In this document: one piece after another, positions 52,828-62,510 of the stretch
How the letters are laid out: each line of letters begins with the position of its first letter
How positions within the stretch are numbered: the stretch's first letter is position 1
Assembly (NCBI GenBank): GCA_034110465.1
Contig: JAWUZD010000011.1
Span: 1 to 64,000 of the forward strand
Reading direction: 5' to 3'
DNA length: 64,000 nt
From: Aurantibacter sp034110465
Lineage (GTDB): Bacteria > Bacteroidota > Bacteroidia > Flavobacteriales > Flavobacteriaceae
Translations under genes and position numbers: made by a program
Notes under the pieces: model-generated
What the model saw: the letters and a program-made list of their open reading frames with translations, nothing else
What the model was told of the DNA's origin: nothing
Databases searched by the model: none

Positions 52828-52857
52828 TTGTTAAATAGAAAAAAGACTATATATTTG
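52828..52857 (+). promoter_or_regulatory. Promoter of the first tRNA-Lys gene
   Basis: TTG at 52828-52830 and TATATTTG at 52850-52857 with a 19-base spacer, matching the Bacteroidota consensus, 16 bp before the tRNA. Confidence 0.7.
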
Positions 52858-52873
52858 CACCCGTCTAAAAGAC

Positions 52874-52946
52874 GATCTGGTAGCTCAGTTGGTAGAGCAT
52901 CTCCCTTTTAAGGAGAGGGTCCTGGGTTCGAGCCCCAGCCAGATCA
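52874..52946 (+). tRNA. tRNA-Lys (anticodon TTT), copy 1
   Basis: A 73-base cloverleaf: acceptor GATCTGG/CCAGATC, anticodon loop CTTTTAA (TTT), T loop GGTTCGAGCC region, discriminator A. CCA is not encoded. Confidence 0.97.
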
Positions 52947-52992
52947 CTAAAGAGTTTAATACAATCATTCTCTTATTTATTATTATTTTTTA

Positions 52993-53065
52993 GATCTGGT
53001 AGCTCAGTTGGTAGAGCATCTCCCTTTTAAGGAGAGGGTCCTGGGTTCGAGCCCCAGCCAGATCA
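52993..53065 (+). tRNA. tRNA-Lys (anticodon TTT), copy 2
   Basis: Identical over all 73 bases to the copy at 52874-52946, 46 bp downstream. A recent tandem duplication kept by gene conversion or dosage need. Confidence 0.97.
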
Positions 53066-53190
53066 CTTTTAAAAGTTAAACTTAAAGTTTAACTTTTTTT
53101 TTGCTTCAATTTTAAATTTATGTTAATTATTTCAAAATCTTTAATAAAAAAGAACGCTTATTAGAATTGTTTAATTATTTTTACTGAACA

Positions 53191-54111
53191 ATGAACAATA
53201 TAAAGAATAAATTTAGCATCAAGGATCTTGAAAACCTTTCAGGAATTAAAGCTCATACTATAAGAATTTGGGAAAAACGTTATAATCTTTTTAATCCAAA
53301 TAGAACAGAAACAAATATTAGATATTACAGCTTAGATAGTCTCCAGAAGTTATTAAATATCTCATTTTTAAATTCTAATGGAATTAAAATCTCAAAAATA
53401 GCTAAATTATCGTCAATAGAAATATGTGATAAAGTTAAAGAAATATCTATTATTTCTAATAGTAACAATTACATTATTGACGTTTTTAAATTAGCTATGT
53501 TAAACTTTGACCAAGCTTTATTTATTAAAACTTATAATGAATTGATTAGTGAATATGATTTTAAAACTATTTTCTATAATTATTTTGTCCCGTTTTTAAA
53601 TGAAATAGGTTTACTATGGCAAACTAATACAATTACTCCATCACACGAGCATTTTATTGTTGAATTAATAAAGCAAAAGATATTAGCTAATACAGAGAAA
53701 AACTTAAACAATATAAAAATATCAAACTCTAAAACAACTTACGCTCTTTTCTTACCTGATAATGAAGTTCATGAATTAGGATTACTTTTTACCAATTATG
53801 AAATTTTAAGCAAAGGACATCATACTATATATCTAGGACAAAGTGTACCAATTGAAAGTATGATGAGTTTAATGGATTTTTATTCCAACATAACTTTCAT
53901 TTCTTGTTTTACTATAAAACCAGAAATTAATGATCTTGAAAAATATTTAAAAGAATTCAATAAAAAACTATTACACAATACTTCTAACGAATTATTAATT
54001 TGTGGCAGAATGACGGAAGCAATTCCAGATTCTATTTCAAACAAAATATCAACCTATAAATCTTCCAAAGAGATAATAGAAACTATCGAATCTACTCCTA
54101 TTTATGATTAA
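53191..54111 (+). CDS. MerR-type regulator with B12-binding domain (CarH-like)
   Basis: A 306-residue regulator. The N-terminal MerR HTH (about 5-75) has HTIRIWEKRYNLFNPNRTETNIRYY. A helical bundle (about 95-170) ends with W143-x9-E153-H154, the CarH light-sensor motif. A cobalamin-binding Rossmann domain (about 180-300) has E192-V-H194-E-L-G197, where the histidine would be the lower axial ligand of the cobalt. All CarH hallmarks for adenosylcobalamin light sensing are present. It overlaps crtI by 8 bp, so it is likely to regulate its own carotenoid operon. Light response is inferred. Confidence 0.88.
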   Translation: MNNIKNKFSIKDLENLSGIKAHTIRIWEKRYNLFNPNRTETNIRYYSLDSLQKLLNISFLNSNGIKISKIAKLSSIEICDKVKEISIISNSNNYIIDVFKLAMLNFDQALFIKTYNELISEYDFKTIFYNYFVPFLNEIGLLWQTNTITPSHEHFIVELIKQKILANTEKNLNNIKISNSKTTYALFLPDNEVHELGLLFTNYEILSKGHHTIYLGQSVPIESMMSLMDFYSNITFISCFTIKPEINDLEKYLKEFNKKLLHNTSNELLICGRMTEAIPDSISNKISTYKSSKEIIETIESTPIYD

Positions 54112-55564
54112 AGATATAGCAATAATTGGTTCCGGATTCTCTGCACTTTCAGCATCTTGTCATTTAGCTAAATTAGGACATAACGTAAGTGTTTTTGAAA
54201 AAAACGAATCTATTGGTGGACGTTGTAGACAGTTCAAAAAAGAAGGTTTCACATTCGATATTGGCCCAAGTTGGTATTGGATGCCAGATATATTTGATAA
54301 ATTCTTTGCTGAATTTGGCAAAAAAACATCCGATTATTACGAATTAGATAAATTAAGCCCTGCATACAAAATCTTCTTTGAAGACGATACCATAACTATT
54401 GGTGATTGTATGGAAAAAATTTGTGTAGAATTTGAGCGTATAGAAAAAGGTAGCTCTGTACCTTTAAAGAAGTTTATAAAAACAGCTCAAGAAAATTACG
54501 ATATTGCTATAAATAAAGTTGTTTTAAAACCAGGTCTATCGCCTTTAGAGCTAGTTACTCCAGAAACAATTACACGTTTAGACCAATTTTTTAAAACTAT
54601 AAGTAGTGAAGTTAGAAAGCGCTTTAAAAACCCTAAGCTAATATCAACTTTAGAGTTTCCTGTTTTATTTTTAGGCGCAAAACCAAATAAAACACCTTCA
54701 TTTTATAGCTTTATGAATTTTGCAGATTTTGGATTAGGCACTTGGCATCCAAAAGGCGGTATGTATAAAGTTATTGAAGCTATGGAAGATTTGTCCAGAA
54801 GTTTAGGTGTAAAATTTCACACCAATAGTCCAGTTAGTAAAATAAATGTATTGGAAAACAGCGCTACATCTATTATAATAAATAATAAAACATTAAATTT
54901 TGATATTATTCTAAGCGGTGCAGATTACCATCATTCTGAAACTTTATTAGACCAAAAATACAGACAATACTCCGAGAAATATTGGAGTAAAAAAACATTT
55001 GCGCCTTCTTCTCTACTCTTTTACGTAGGTTTTAATACTAAAATAAAAAATGTAAATCATCATAATTTATTTTTCGATACAGATTTTGAAAAACATGCAC
55101 AAGAAATATACGATAGTCCTAAATGGCCATCAGATCCGCTATTTTATGCTAATTTCCCTTCTGTAACAGATAAAAGCATGGCTCCAGAAGGTTACGAAAC
55201 AGGTTTTTTTCTTATCCCAATTGCTCCTGGAATAGAAGATACACCAGAACAAAGAGAAAAATATTTTAACTTAATTATGTCTCGTCTTGAGTTAAGAATT
55301 GTACAAAAAGTAAAAAATAACATTATATTTAAAGAAAGTTTTTGTGTCAACGATTTTATAAGCGAATATAATTCCTATAAAGGAAATGCTTATGGAATGG
55401 CAAATACATTACTTCAAACTGCTTTTTTAAGACCAAATCTAAAAAGTAAAAAAGTTAGTAATTTATATTTCACAGGGCAATTAACAGTTCCTGGACCTGG
55501 AGTTCCTCCTGCATTAATTTCGGGAAAACTAGTTGCTGACTTAATAAATAAAAACCACAAGTAA
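54104..55564 (+). CDS. crtI: Phytoene desaturase
   Basis: A 486-residue FAD enzyme converting phytoene to lycopene. FAD-binding GSGFSALSASCHLAKLGH near 9-26 and ESIGGRCRQF near 37-46, FDIGPSWYWMPDIF near 52-65, and the C-terminal FTGQLTVPGPGVPPALISGKLVADLI. Membrane associated. Second gene of the operon, 3 bp before crtB. Confidence 0.95.
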   Translation: MIKDIAIIGSGFSALSASCHLAKLGHNVSVFEKNESIGGRCRQFKKEGFTFDIGPSWYWMPDIFDKFFAEFGKKTSDYYELDKLSPAYKIFFEDDTITIGDCMEKICVEFERIEKGSSVPLKKFIKTAQENYDIAINKVVLKPGLSPLELVTPETITRLDQFFKTISSEVRKRFKNPKLISTLEFPVLFLGAKPNKTPSFYSFMNFADFGLGTWHPKGGMYKVIEAMEDLSRSLGVKFHTNSPVSKINVLENSATSIIINNKTLNFDIILSGADYHHSETLLDQKYRQYSEKYWSKKTFAPSSLLFYVGFNTKIKNVNHHNLFFDTDFEKHAQEIYDSPKWPSDPLFYANFPSVTDKSMAPEGYETGFFLIPIAPGIEDTPEQREKYFNLIMSRLELRIVQKVKNNIIFKESFCVNDFISEYNSYKGNAYGMANTLLQTAFLRPNLKSKKVSNLYFTGQLTVPGPGVPPALISGKLVADLINKNHK

Positions 55565-55567
55565 AGA

Positions 55568-56407
55568 ATGAAAAGTTTATTCGATTCCGTTTCATACAAG
55601 TGTAGCAAAGTGGTTACAAACACTTATAGCACGTCTTTTTCATTGGCAACAAAAATGTTGTCTAGTTCTATCAGACAAGATATTTACAACATATATGGAT
55701 TTGTACGTTTTGCTGATGAAATAGTTGATTCTTTTCACGATTTTGACAAGCCTTCATTATTTGAAGACTTCGAAATAGAACTAGAAAAAGCGTTAACTAA
55801 TAAAATTAGCTTAAATCCAATTCTAAATGCTTTTCAATATACCTATCACACATGCAACATAGATAAGCACATGGTAGATTCTTTTATGAAAAGTATGAAA
55901 TTAGATCTAACTAAGTCAACTTACTTAACAGATCAAGAATATAAAGATTACATATATGGTTCTGCAGATGTTGTTGGTTTAATGTGCTTAAAAGTTTTTG
56001 TTAAAGGAGATAATGCTAAATATGAAGAATTAAAAGATACCGCAATGTCTTTAGGTTCCGCATTTCAAAAAGTAAATTTCTTAAGAGATTTAAAAGCAGA
56101 TTTTGATACTTTAGAACGTACTTATTTTCCAAATACAGACTTAAATAATTTAACTGAAGAAGATAAACAAATTATAATTAAAGATATAGAAAGTGACTTC
56201 GAAAAAGGTTTAGATGGTATAAAACTGTTACCAATAGAAGCTAAATTTGGCGTTTTTATGGCTTACAGATATTATAGTCAATTATTAAAAAAACTAAAAA
56301 AAACACCAGCTTTAGAAATAAAATCAACTAGAATTAGAGTCCCAAATTATAAAAAATTTGAATTGATTACAAGAAGCTATGTCAAATATCAACTCAACTT
56401 AATATAA
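55568..56407 (+). CDS. crtB: Phytoene synthase
   Basis: A 279-residue enzyme joining two GGPP molecules into phytoene. The two aspartate motifs are present: DEIVD near 50 (FVRFADEIVDSF) and RDLKADFD near 177 (FLRDLKADFDT). The YGSADVVGLM loop lies near 138. GGPP synthase itself is not in this window. Confidence 0.94.
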   Translation: MKSLFDSVSYKCSKVVTNTYSTSFSLATKMLSSSIRQDIYNIYGFVRFADEIVDSFHDFDKPSLFEDFEIELEKALTNKISLNPILNAFQYTYHTCNIDKHMVDSFMKSMKLDLTKSTYLTDQEYKDYIYGSADVVGLMCLKVFVKGDNAKYEELKDTAMSLGSAFQKVNFLRDLKADFDTLERTYFPNTDLNNLTEEDKQIIIKDIESDFEKGLDGIKLLPIEAKFGVFMAYRYYSQLLKKLKKTPALEIKSTRIRVPNYKKFELITRSYVKYQLNLI

Positions 56408-56415
56408 GTAATACA

Positions 56416-56865
56416 ATGCAAAATTTATATTGGATATTAGTTTTTTTAGGTGTGTTTAGCGCTATGGAATTTATGGCTTGGTTTACACATAAATATGTTA
56501 TGCATGGTTTTTTGTGGTCGTTACATAAAGATCACCATCAAAAAGATCATAAAAATTGGTTTGAGCGTAATGATGCCTTCTTTATATTTTACGCAATAGT
56601 AAGTATGACATGCTTTTACCTTTGGAGTTACGAAAACATTTGGTATTGCTTACCTATTGGTTTAGGTATAATGGCTTATGGTGCTACTTATTTTTTAGTT
56701 CATGATATATTTATACATCAACGCTTTAAGCTATTTAGAAATGCAAATAACTGGTACGCTAAAGGCGTTAGAAGAGCTCATAAAATGCATCATAAACATT
56801 TAGGTAAAGGCGATGGCGAATGCTTTGGAATGCTATTTGTTCCTTTTAAATATTTTAAACGATAA
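56416..56865 (+). CDS. crtZ: Beta-carotene hydroxylase
   Basis: A 149-residue di-iron membrane hydroxylase making zeaxanthin. Histidine motifs: HKYVMHG near 25-31, HKDHHQKDH near 37-45, and HKMHHKHLG near 127-135. Three to four membrane helices. It lies between crtB and crtY. Confidence 0.94.
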   Translation: MQNLYWILVFLGVFSAMEFMAWFTHKYVMHGFLWSLHKDHHQKDHKNWFERNDAFFIFYAIVSMTCFYLWSYENIWYCLPIGLGIMAYGATYFLVHDIFIHQRFKLFRNANNWYAKGVRRAHKMHHKHLGKGDGECFGMLFVPFKYFKR

Positions 56866-56874
56866 GTTTTACAA

Positions 56875-58020
56875 ATGAAACAAAATCATTTTGATTACAT
56901 TATTATAGGACAAGGATTAGCCGGCTTAAAGCTAGCTTTGTCTTTTCAAAATGATGCTTTTTTTAAAGACAAAAAAATTGCTTTAATAGACAAAAGCTCT
57001 AAATTAACTAACGATAAAACTTGGTGTTTTTGGGAAACCTCTAAAAATGACTTAGAAAATTTAGTTTCTAAAAAATGGACAAAAGCTAATTTTTATGGCA
57101 ATAACAAACACATAGAATTAGCTTTAAAACCTTATCATTATAAAATGATAAAATCGTTAGATTTTTATAATTACTATAGAGAAGTACTCAGTAAAAACCC
57201 AAATTTTTTTTTTATTTTAGACGATGTTATTTCTATTAATAATTTAAAGACAACTGTAAATACAACTAAAAATATATTTACTTCAAATCATATTTTTGAT
57301 AGTCGAATTCCTAAAGAGTTTCATTTAAAAAAAGAGAACTACATTAATATTATCCAACATTTTAAAGGTTGGACTATTTCTACCGAAGGAAATCATTTTA
57401 ATCCAAATGAAATTACAATGATGGATTACAGATTAAAAGATGGTAATCAAACCACTTTTATGTATGTATTACCATTTTCTAAAACTGAAGCCTTAGTAGA
57501 ATTTACGTATTTCACAAAAGAAGTTGTCTCCGATAACGTTTATGATAATTTCTTAAAAAAATACATTTCAGAACAACTTAAAATAACAGATTACAAGATA
57601 AAAGAAACAGAAAAAGGACAGATTCCAATGTCTACATTTCCATTTGAAAACTACTCTACCAAAAACATTACAAAAATTGGGACTGCTGGCGGATGGGTTA
57701 AAGGTTCTACAGGCTACAGTTTTAAACATACCGAAAAAAAGGTAACTAAAATTCTTCAAAACATAAAAGATCATCAATTACCATCTAAAGGATTAATTAA
57801 TTCAAAATATAAGTTTTACGATAAAATTTTTTTAAAAGTTTTAAAAGATGAAAACCATAAAGGGGAATGGATTTTTACTAATTATTATAACAAAAATAAT
57901 ATAAAGACAATGTTTAGGTTTTTAGATGAAGAATCTACTTTTATTGAGGATTTAAAAATTATGTCATCGCTTTTTAGCTTCAGTTTTATAAAAGCTTTTT
58001 TTAAAATGTTAAAAAACTAA
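56875..58020 (+). CDS. crtY: Lycopene beta-cyclase
   Basis: A 381-residue flavoenzyme cyclising lycopene to beta-carotene. N-terminal nucleotide-binding YIIIGQGLAGLKLALSFQ (about 8-25), DKTWCFWE near 47-54, FKGWTI near 161-166 with the following MDYRL, and GTAGGWVKGSTGYSF near 262-276. Last gene of the operon, converging with the TlpA-like gene (2 bp between stops). Confidence 0.93.
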   Translation: MKQNHFDYIIIGQGLAGLKLALSFQNDAFFKDKKIALIDKSSKLTNDKTWCFWETSKNDLENLVSKKWTKANFYGNNKHIELALKPYHYKMIKSLDFYNYYREVLSKNPNFFFILDDVISINNLKTTVNTTKNIFTSNHIFDSRIPKEFHLKKENYINIIQHFKGWTISTEGNHFNPNEITMMDYRLKDGNQTTFMYVLPFSKTEALVEFTYFTKEVVSDNVYDNFLKKYISEQLKITDYKIKETEKGQIPMSTFPFENYSTKNITKIGTAGGWVKGSTGYSFKHTEKKVTKILQNIKDHQLPSKGLINSKYKFYDKIFLKVLKDENHKGEWIFTNYYNKNNIKTMFRFLDEESTFIEDLKIMSSLFSFSFIKAFFKMLKN

Positions 58021-58022
58021 CA

Positions 58023-58613
58023 TTACAAATTAGAATAACCTTTTGTTCTAAATATTAAATTACCAACCAAAGCTCTAACTTTCTCACTACTCCAATTAGC
58101 TGCGCCTTCTTTAAATATACGGACTCTATTTTTATGATCTATTAACAAAGTTCTTGGAATGGAATTAGGATTAAAGTAGATACTTTTTGGGTTTTCTTGT
58201 GGAATATAAACTGGAAAATTATAGCTATTTTTATTTAAAAATTTTAAAATAGTTTCTGGATCCTCATTAGAAACAAAAACAAAATCCATATTTTCTCCAA
58301 ATTCATTATATAAAGCTTGTAGACTTGGCAACTCTGCTATACATGGCGGACACCAAGTTGCCCAAAAACTTATAATTTTTACGCGATCTTGAGTAGAATT
58401 GAAATTGTAATTATTCCCGCTTAAATCTTTCAATTTAAAATCTAACGTTTCTACCGTTTGTAATTCGTATTCAAAAGAAGGAGAAAATTCTGCTACCAAT
58501 TTCTGTACCTGTAATTGTAACGGCTTCCTAGTTTGTGGAATAATAAGTACTAAAACAATTAGAACACTTAATATATTTTGAAAACTAAATTTGAATTTTT
58601 TAATTGAAAACAT
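58023..58613 (-). CDS. TlpA-like thioredoxin family protein
   Basis: A 196-residue periplasmic thiol-disulfide oxidoreductase with a membrane anchor (about 12-27) and the active site WCPPC in SFWATWCPPCIAELPSL near 87-103, with the cis-proline in NSIPRTLLIDHKNRV. Such proteins reduce disulfides for cytochrome c assembly or similar. No cytochrome genes are adjacent. Confidence 0.9.
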   Translation of the reverse strand: MFSIKKFKFSFQNILSVLIVLVLIIPQTRKPLQLQVQKLVAEFSPSFEYELQTVETLDFKLKDLSGNNYNFNSTQDRVKIISFWATWCPPCIAELPSLQALYNEFGENMDFVFVSNEDPETILKFLNKNSYNFPVYIPQENPKSIYFNPNSIPRTLLIDHKNRVRIFKEGAANWSSEKVRALVGNLIFRTKGYSNL

Positions 58614-58668
58614 AAATTAGTAGGTTGCTATTTTAGAAATTTTAAAACCAATCTAATATATAAAAGAA

Positions 58669-58694
58669 AAGGCTTCCAAATTAACGGAAGCCTT
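58669..58694 (-). terminator. Terminator of the aconitase gene
   Basis: Stem AAGGCTTCC/GGAAGCCTT (58669-58677 with 58686-58694), with an A-rich foot that gives a T-rich run on the minus strand. Confidence 0.75.
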
Positions 58695-58717
58695 AAAATT
58701 ATTATAACTTAAATTAA

Positions 58718-60988
58718 TTAAGCTTTATTTTCTTTCTTAATTAAATTCAAGGCAGAACCTTCGTTATACCATTCAATTTGAGATTGGTTATATGTATGAT
58801 TTAATTCAATAATATCTTTAGAACCATCCGCATGTACAAACTCTAAGTTTAAAGTCTTACCAGGCTTAAATTCGTTTAAATCTAAGAAGTTAATGGTATC
58901 ATCTTCTAAAATCTTATCGTAATCTGCCTCATTAACAAATGTTAACCCTAACATTCCTTGTTTTTTAAGGTTTGTTTCGTGAATACGTGCAAAAGATTTT
59001 ACAATTACAGCAGCAACACCTAAATGTCTTGGCTCCATTGCAGCATGTTCTCTAGAAGAACCTTCACCATAGTTGTGATCTCCAACAACTACTGTATAAA
59101 TACCTGCAGCTTTGTAAGCTCTTGCCGTGTCTGGCACACCACCAAATTCTCCTGTTAATTGATTCTTTACAAAGTTGGTCTTTTTACCAAATGCATTTAC
59201 AGCACCAATTAAGCAGTTGTTAGAAATATTATCTAAATGTCCACGGTAACGCAACCAAGGTCCAGCCATAGAAATATGGTCTGTTGTACATTTCCCAAAG
59301 GCTTTAATTAATAACTTCGCACCTTCTATTTTGTTTCCTATAGGTGTAAATGGTGTTAATAATTGTAAACGCTCAGACGTTGGACTTACTGTAACTTGCA
59401 CACCACTTCCATCTGCCATAGGCGCTAAGTAACCATTATCTTTAACTTCAAAACCTTTTGGTGGCAATTCCCAACCAGTTGGCTCGTCAAACTTAACTTG
59501 TTCTCCGTTTTTATTCGTTAATGTATCCGTCATTGGATTAAAATCTAAACGACCAGCAATTGCAATAGCTGCTGTTATTTCTGGAGATGCAACAAATGCG
59601 TGTGTGTTTGGATTTCCATCGGCACGCTTAGCAAAGTTTCTGTTAAATGAGTGAACTATACTATTTTTTGGTGCATTTTTAGGATCGCTATATCTTGCCC
59701 ATTGACCAATACAAGGTCCACAAGCATTAGTAAATATTTTAGCATTTAGTTTTTCAAATATGCCAATAATACCATCTCTATCTGCAGTATATCTTACTTT
59801 TTCAGAACCAGGATTAATTCCTAATTCAGCTTTCATTTCAATTCCTTTATCTAAAGCTTGCTGCGCAATGGAAGAAGCTCTAGATAAATCTTCGTAAGAA
59901 GAGTTAGTACAAGAACCTATTAATCCCCATTCTACAGTTAAAGGCCATTCATTTTTAGTCGCAATTGCGTTCATATCTTTACCAACTTTAGTCGATAAAT
60001 CTGGTGTAAAAGGTCCATTTAACAGTGGTGTTAATTCAGATAAATTAATTTCTATAACTTGATCAAAATACTGCTCTGGATTAGCATAAACTTCTGCATC
60101 TGCAGTTAAATAATCTTTAACTTTATTTGCAGCATCTGCAACATCTGCTCGTTCTGTAGCTCGTAAATAACGCTCCATAGACTCATCGTATCCAAAAGTA
60201 GAAGTTGTTGCCCCTATTTCTGCACCCATATTACAAATTGTACCTTTACCTGTACAAGACATAGAAGTAGCACCTTCACCAAAATACTCTACAATAGCTC
60301 CAGTTCCACCTTTAGCAGATACAATACCAGCTACTTTTAAAATAACATCTTTTGGTGCAGTCCAACCAGATAATTTACCAGTTAACTTAACACCTATTAA
60401 TTTAGGGAATTTTAATTCCCAAGCCATTCCAGCCATTACATCTACAGCATCTGCTCCACCAACACCAATTGCAACCATTCCTAAACCACCAGCGTTAACT
60501 GTATGAGAATCTGTTCCAATCATCATTCCTCCTGGAAATGCATAATTTTCTAAAACAACTTGGTGAATAATTCCTGCGCCTGGTTTCCAAAAACCAATTC
60601 CATACTTATTAGATACAGATTCTAAGAAATCGAAAACTTCACTACTTACATCGTTAGCGTGTTTTAAATCTGTTGCAGCACCACTTTTGGCTTGGATTAA
60701 GTGATCACAATGTACAGTTGTTGGCACAGCTACCTGAGTTTTTCCAGCTTGCATAAATTGCAATAAAGCCATTTGTGCAGTTGCATCTTGACAAGCAATA
60801 CGATCTGGTGCAAAATCTACATAATCTTTTCCACGTATAAACGCTTTATTAGGAGTTCCATCCCAAAGGTGAGAGTATAAAATTTTCTCAGAAAGTGTAA
60901 GTGGTTTTCCAACAACATTTCGTGCTGCATCAACACGTTCAGTCATTTGACTATACACCTTTTTAATCATATCAATATCGAATGCCAT
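58718..60988 (-). CDS. Aconitate hydratase
   Basis: A 756-residue TCA-cycle enzyme interconverting citrate and isocitrate through a [4Fe-4S] cluster. Cluster cysteines are in the SCTNSS motif (GLIGSCTNSSYEDL near 360) and in NACGPCIGQW near 424. The substrate loop DHISMAGPWLRYRGHLDN lies near 586 and the swivel-domain YGEGSSREHAA near 665. Length matches the mitochondrial-type branch common in Bacteroidota. It stands as a single-gene unit. Confidence 0.95.
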   Translation of the reverse strand: MAFDIDMIKKVYSQMTERVDAARNVVGKPLTLSEKILYSHLWDGTPNKAFIRGKDYVDFAPDRIACQDATAQMALLQFMQAGKTQVAVPTTVHCDHLIQAKSGAATDLKHANDVSSEVFDFLESVSNKYGIGFWKPGAGIIHQVVLENYAFPGGMMIGTDSHTVNAGGLGMVAIGVGGADAVDVMAGMAWELKFPKLIGVKLTGKLSGWTAPKDVILKVAGIVSAKGGTGAIVEYFGEGATSMSCTGKGTICNMGAEIGATTSTFGYDESMERYLRATERADVADAANKVKDYLTADAEVYANPEQYFDQVIEINLSELTPLLNGPFTPDLSTKVGKDMNAIATKNEWPLTVEWGLIGSCTNSSYEDLSRASSIAQQALDKGIEMKAELGINPGSEKVRYTADRDGIIGIFEKLNAKIFTNACGPCIGQWARYSDPKNAPKNSIVHSFNRNFAKRADGNPNTHAFVASPEITAAIAIAGRLDFNPMTDTLTNKNGEQVKFDEPTGWELPPKGFEVKDNGYLAPMADGSGVQVTVSPTSERLQLLTPFTPIGNKIEGAKLLIKAFGKCTTDHISMAGPWLRYRGHLDNISNNCLIGAVNAFGKKTNFVKNQLTGEFGGVPDTARAYKAAGIYTVVVGDHNYGEGSSREHAAMEPRHLGVAAVIVKSFARIHETNLKKQGMLGLTFVNEADYDKILEDDTINFLDLNEFKPGKTLNLEFVHADGSKDIIELNHTYNQSQIEWYNEGSALNLIKKENKA

Positions 60989-61269
60989 ATAGTTGTATTT
61001 TTTTGTTAATTAATTCTTTTTAAGTCTTGCGAATTTACGAAATTATTAAGGATTTTAAAAATTCTTTAGTCGGCTATCAGTGGAATAGCGATATTACCAA
61101 TAAAATTGAATTTATTTGTCACATATTGATTAAATCAACAAAAAGCTACGTCTTAAATTATCAATTTATTAATTATTATTCTTATTTTTTTGAGTAACAA
61201 AATTTAAAATCATTAACTATTTTAGTTATGATTTATGCAATTTTGATAAATGAAAGCAATAAATGGCGA

Positions 61270-61464
61270 TTAATTCTTACTACGCGCTATTTTAATTAAT
61301 TTAATAATTGCTAATAGAATAGCAAAAAACTCTATAAAGGTTCCTACCAAAAGCAATTGTGGCGCAAACTGTAAGTGTAAAATTTTAAATGTAGCTCCTA
61401 GAATTGTTAAACCAATTCCTATAAGCAAAACTATTAGCGGCGTTACAAACTCTTTTAATTTCAT
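61270..61464 (-). CDS. Small membrane protein downstream of MoxR
   Basis: A 64-residue protein with two membrane helices (about 8-26 and 34-56) and a basic tail (KIARSKN). It begins 1 bp after the MoxR gene, so the two are co-transcribed. Family unknown, resembling small GldL-like hydrophobic pairs seen in flavobacteria. Confidence 0.65.
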   Translation of the reverse strand: MKLKEFVTPLIVLLIGIGLTILGATFKILHLQFAPQLLLVGTFIEFFAILLAIIKLIKIARSKN

Positions 61465-61465
61465 A

Positions 61466-62419
61466 TTAATAAAGACTTTCTATTATTTTTTCTATAGTAA
61501 CACCTTCTGCCTCTGCTTTGTAATTCTTAATCATTCTATGACGTAAAATTCCCGTAGCAATAGCTTGAACATTTTCTATATCTGGTGAGAATTTACCATT
61601 TATAGCTGCGTGAGTTTTTGCTGCCAAAATTAAATTTTGAGAAGCCCTTGGTCCTGCGCCCCAATCTATATATTGTTTTACTAAGTCTGAAGCTTCAGGA
61701 CTTAACGGTCTTGTTTTACCAACCATTTTAACTGCATATTCTATAACATTATCTGCAACTGGAATACGACGAATTAACTCTTGAAAATCTATAATTTCTT
61801 GTGCAGTAAACAATGAATTAACTATAGGTTTATGATTAGATGTTGTTGCTTTTACCACATCTACTTCTTCTTGAAATGTTGGATATTCTAAATTAATAGA
61901 AAACATAAAACGATCTAATTGTGCTTCTGGCAAGGGATAAGTTCCTTCTTGTTCTATTGGGTTTTGTGTGGCTAAAACAAAATATGGTAAATCTAATTTA
62001 TAATGGTTTCCAGCAACCGTAACTGAGCGTTCTTGCATAGCTTCCAACAAGGCAGCTTGTGTTTTTGGAGGTGTACGATTAATCTCGTCTGCTAAAATAA
62101 TATTAGAAAAAATTGGTCCTTTTATAAATTTAAAATTTCTAGTTTCATCTAATATCTCACTACCAAGTATATCACTTGGCATTAAATCTGGTGTAAACTG
62201 TATACGTTTAAAGTTTAAACCTAATGCCTTAGAAATGGTATTTACCATTAGAGTTTTTGCTAAACCAGGAACACCAACTAATAAGGCGTGTCCACCAGAA
62301 AAAACACTAATTAGTATTTGGTTGACAACATCGTCCTGACCAATAATAACTTTAGCTACTTCTTGGCGTAAACTATTATACTTTTCTACTAATTGATTTA
62401 TTGCTGCTACGTCGGACAT
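61466..62419 (-). CDS. MoxR family AAA+ ATPase
   Basis: A 317-residue chaperone-like ATPase. Walker A GVPGLAKTLM near 43-52, Walker B with IILADEINRTPPKTQAALLEAMQE near 105-128, and sensor 1 VLATQNPIEQEGTYPLPEAQLDRF near 147-170. MoxR proteins insert metals or assemble protein complexes, usually with a von Willebrand partner. None is in the window. Confidence 0.92.
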   Translation of the reverse strand: MSDVAAINQLVEKYNSLRQEVAKVIIGQDDVVNQILISVFSGGHALLVGVPGLAKTLMVNTISKALGLNFKRIQFTPDLMPSDILGSEILDETRNFKFIKGPIFSNIILADEINRTPPKTQAALLEAMQERSVTVAGNHYKLDLPYFVLATQNPIEQEGTYPLPEAQLDRFMFSINLEYPTFQEEVDVVKATTSNHKPIVNSLFTAQEIIDFQELIRRIPVADNVIEYAVKMVGKTRPLSPEASDLVKQYIDWGAGPRASQNLILAAKTHAAINGKFSPDIENVQAIATGILRHRMIKNYKAEAEGVTIEKIIESLY

Positions 62420-62464
62420 TTAAGTTTATTTTTGTGGCACTAATGTAATAAATATGCATAAAAA

Positions 62465-62489
62465 AACCTTTGAATTTCTTCAAAGGTTT
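62465..62489 (-). terminator. Terminator of the SurA-like gene
   Basis: Stem AACCTTTGAA/TTCAAAGGTT around a short loop, with A-run on the plus strand (T-run on the minus strand), just after the gene that ends at 62511. Confidence 0.8.
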
Positions 62490-62510
62490 TAATTAGTGAA
62501 AATAATATAT

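Noticed and set aside
52874..53065. The tRNA-Lys pair as an integration target
   Set aside because: No integrase or partial tRNA repeat is nearby; it is a plain tandem duplication.
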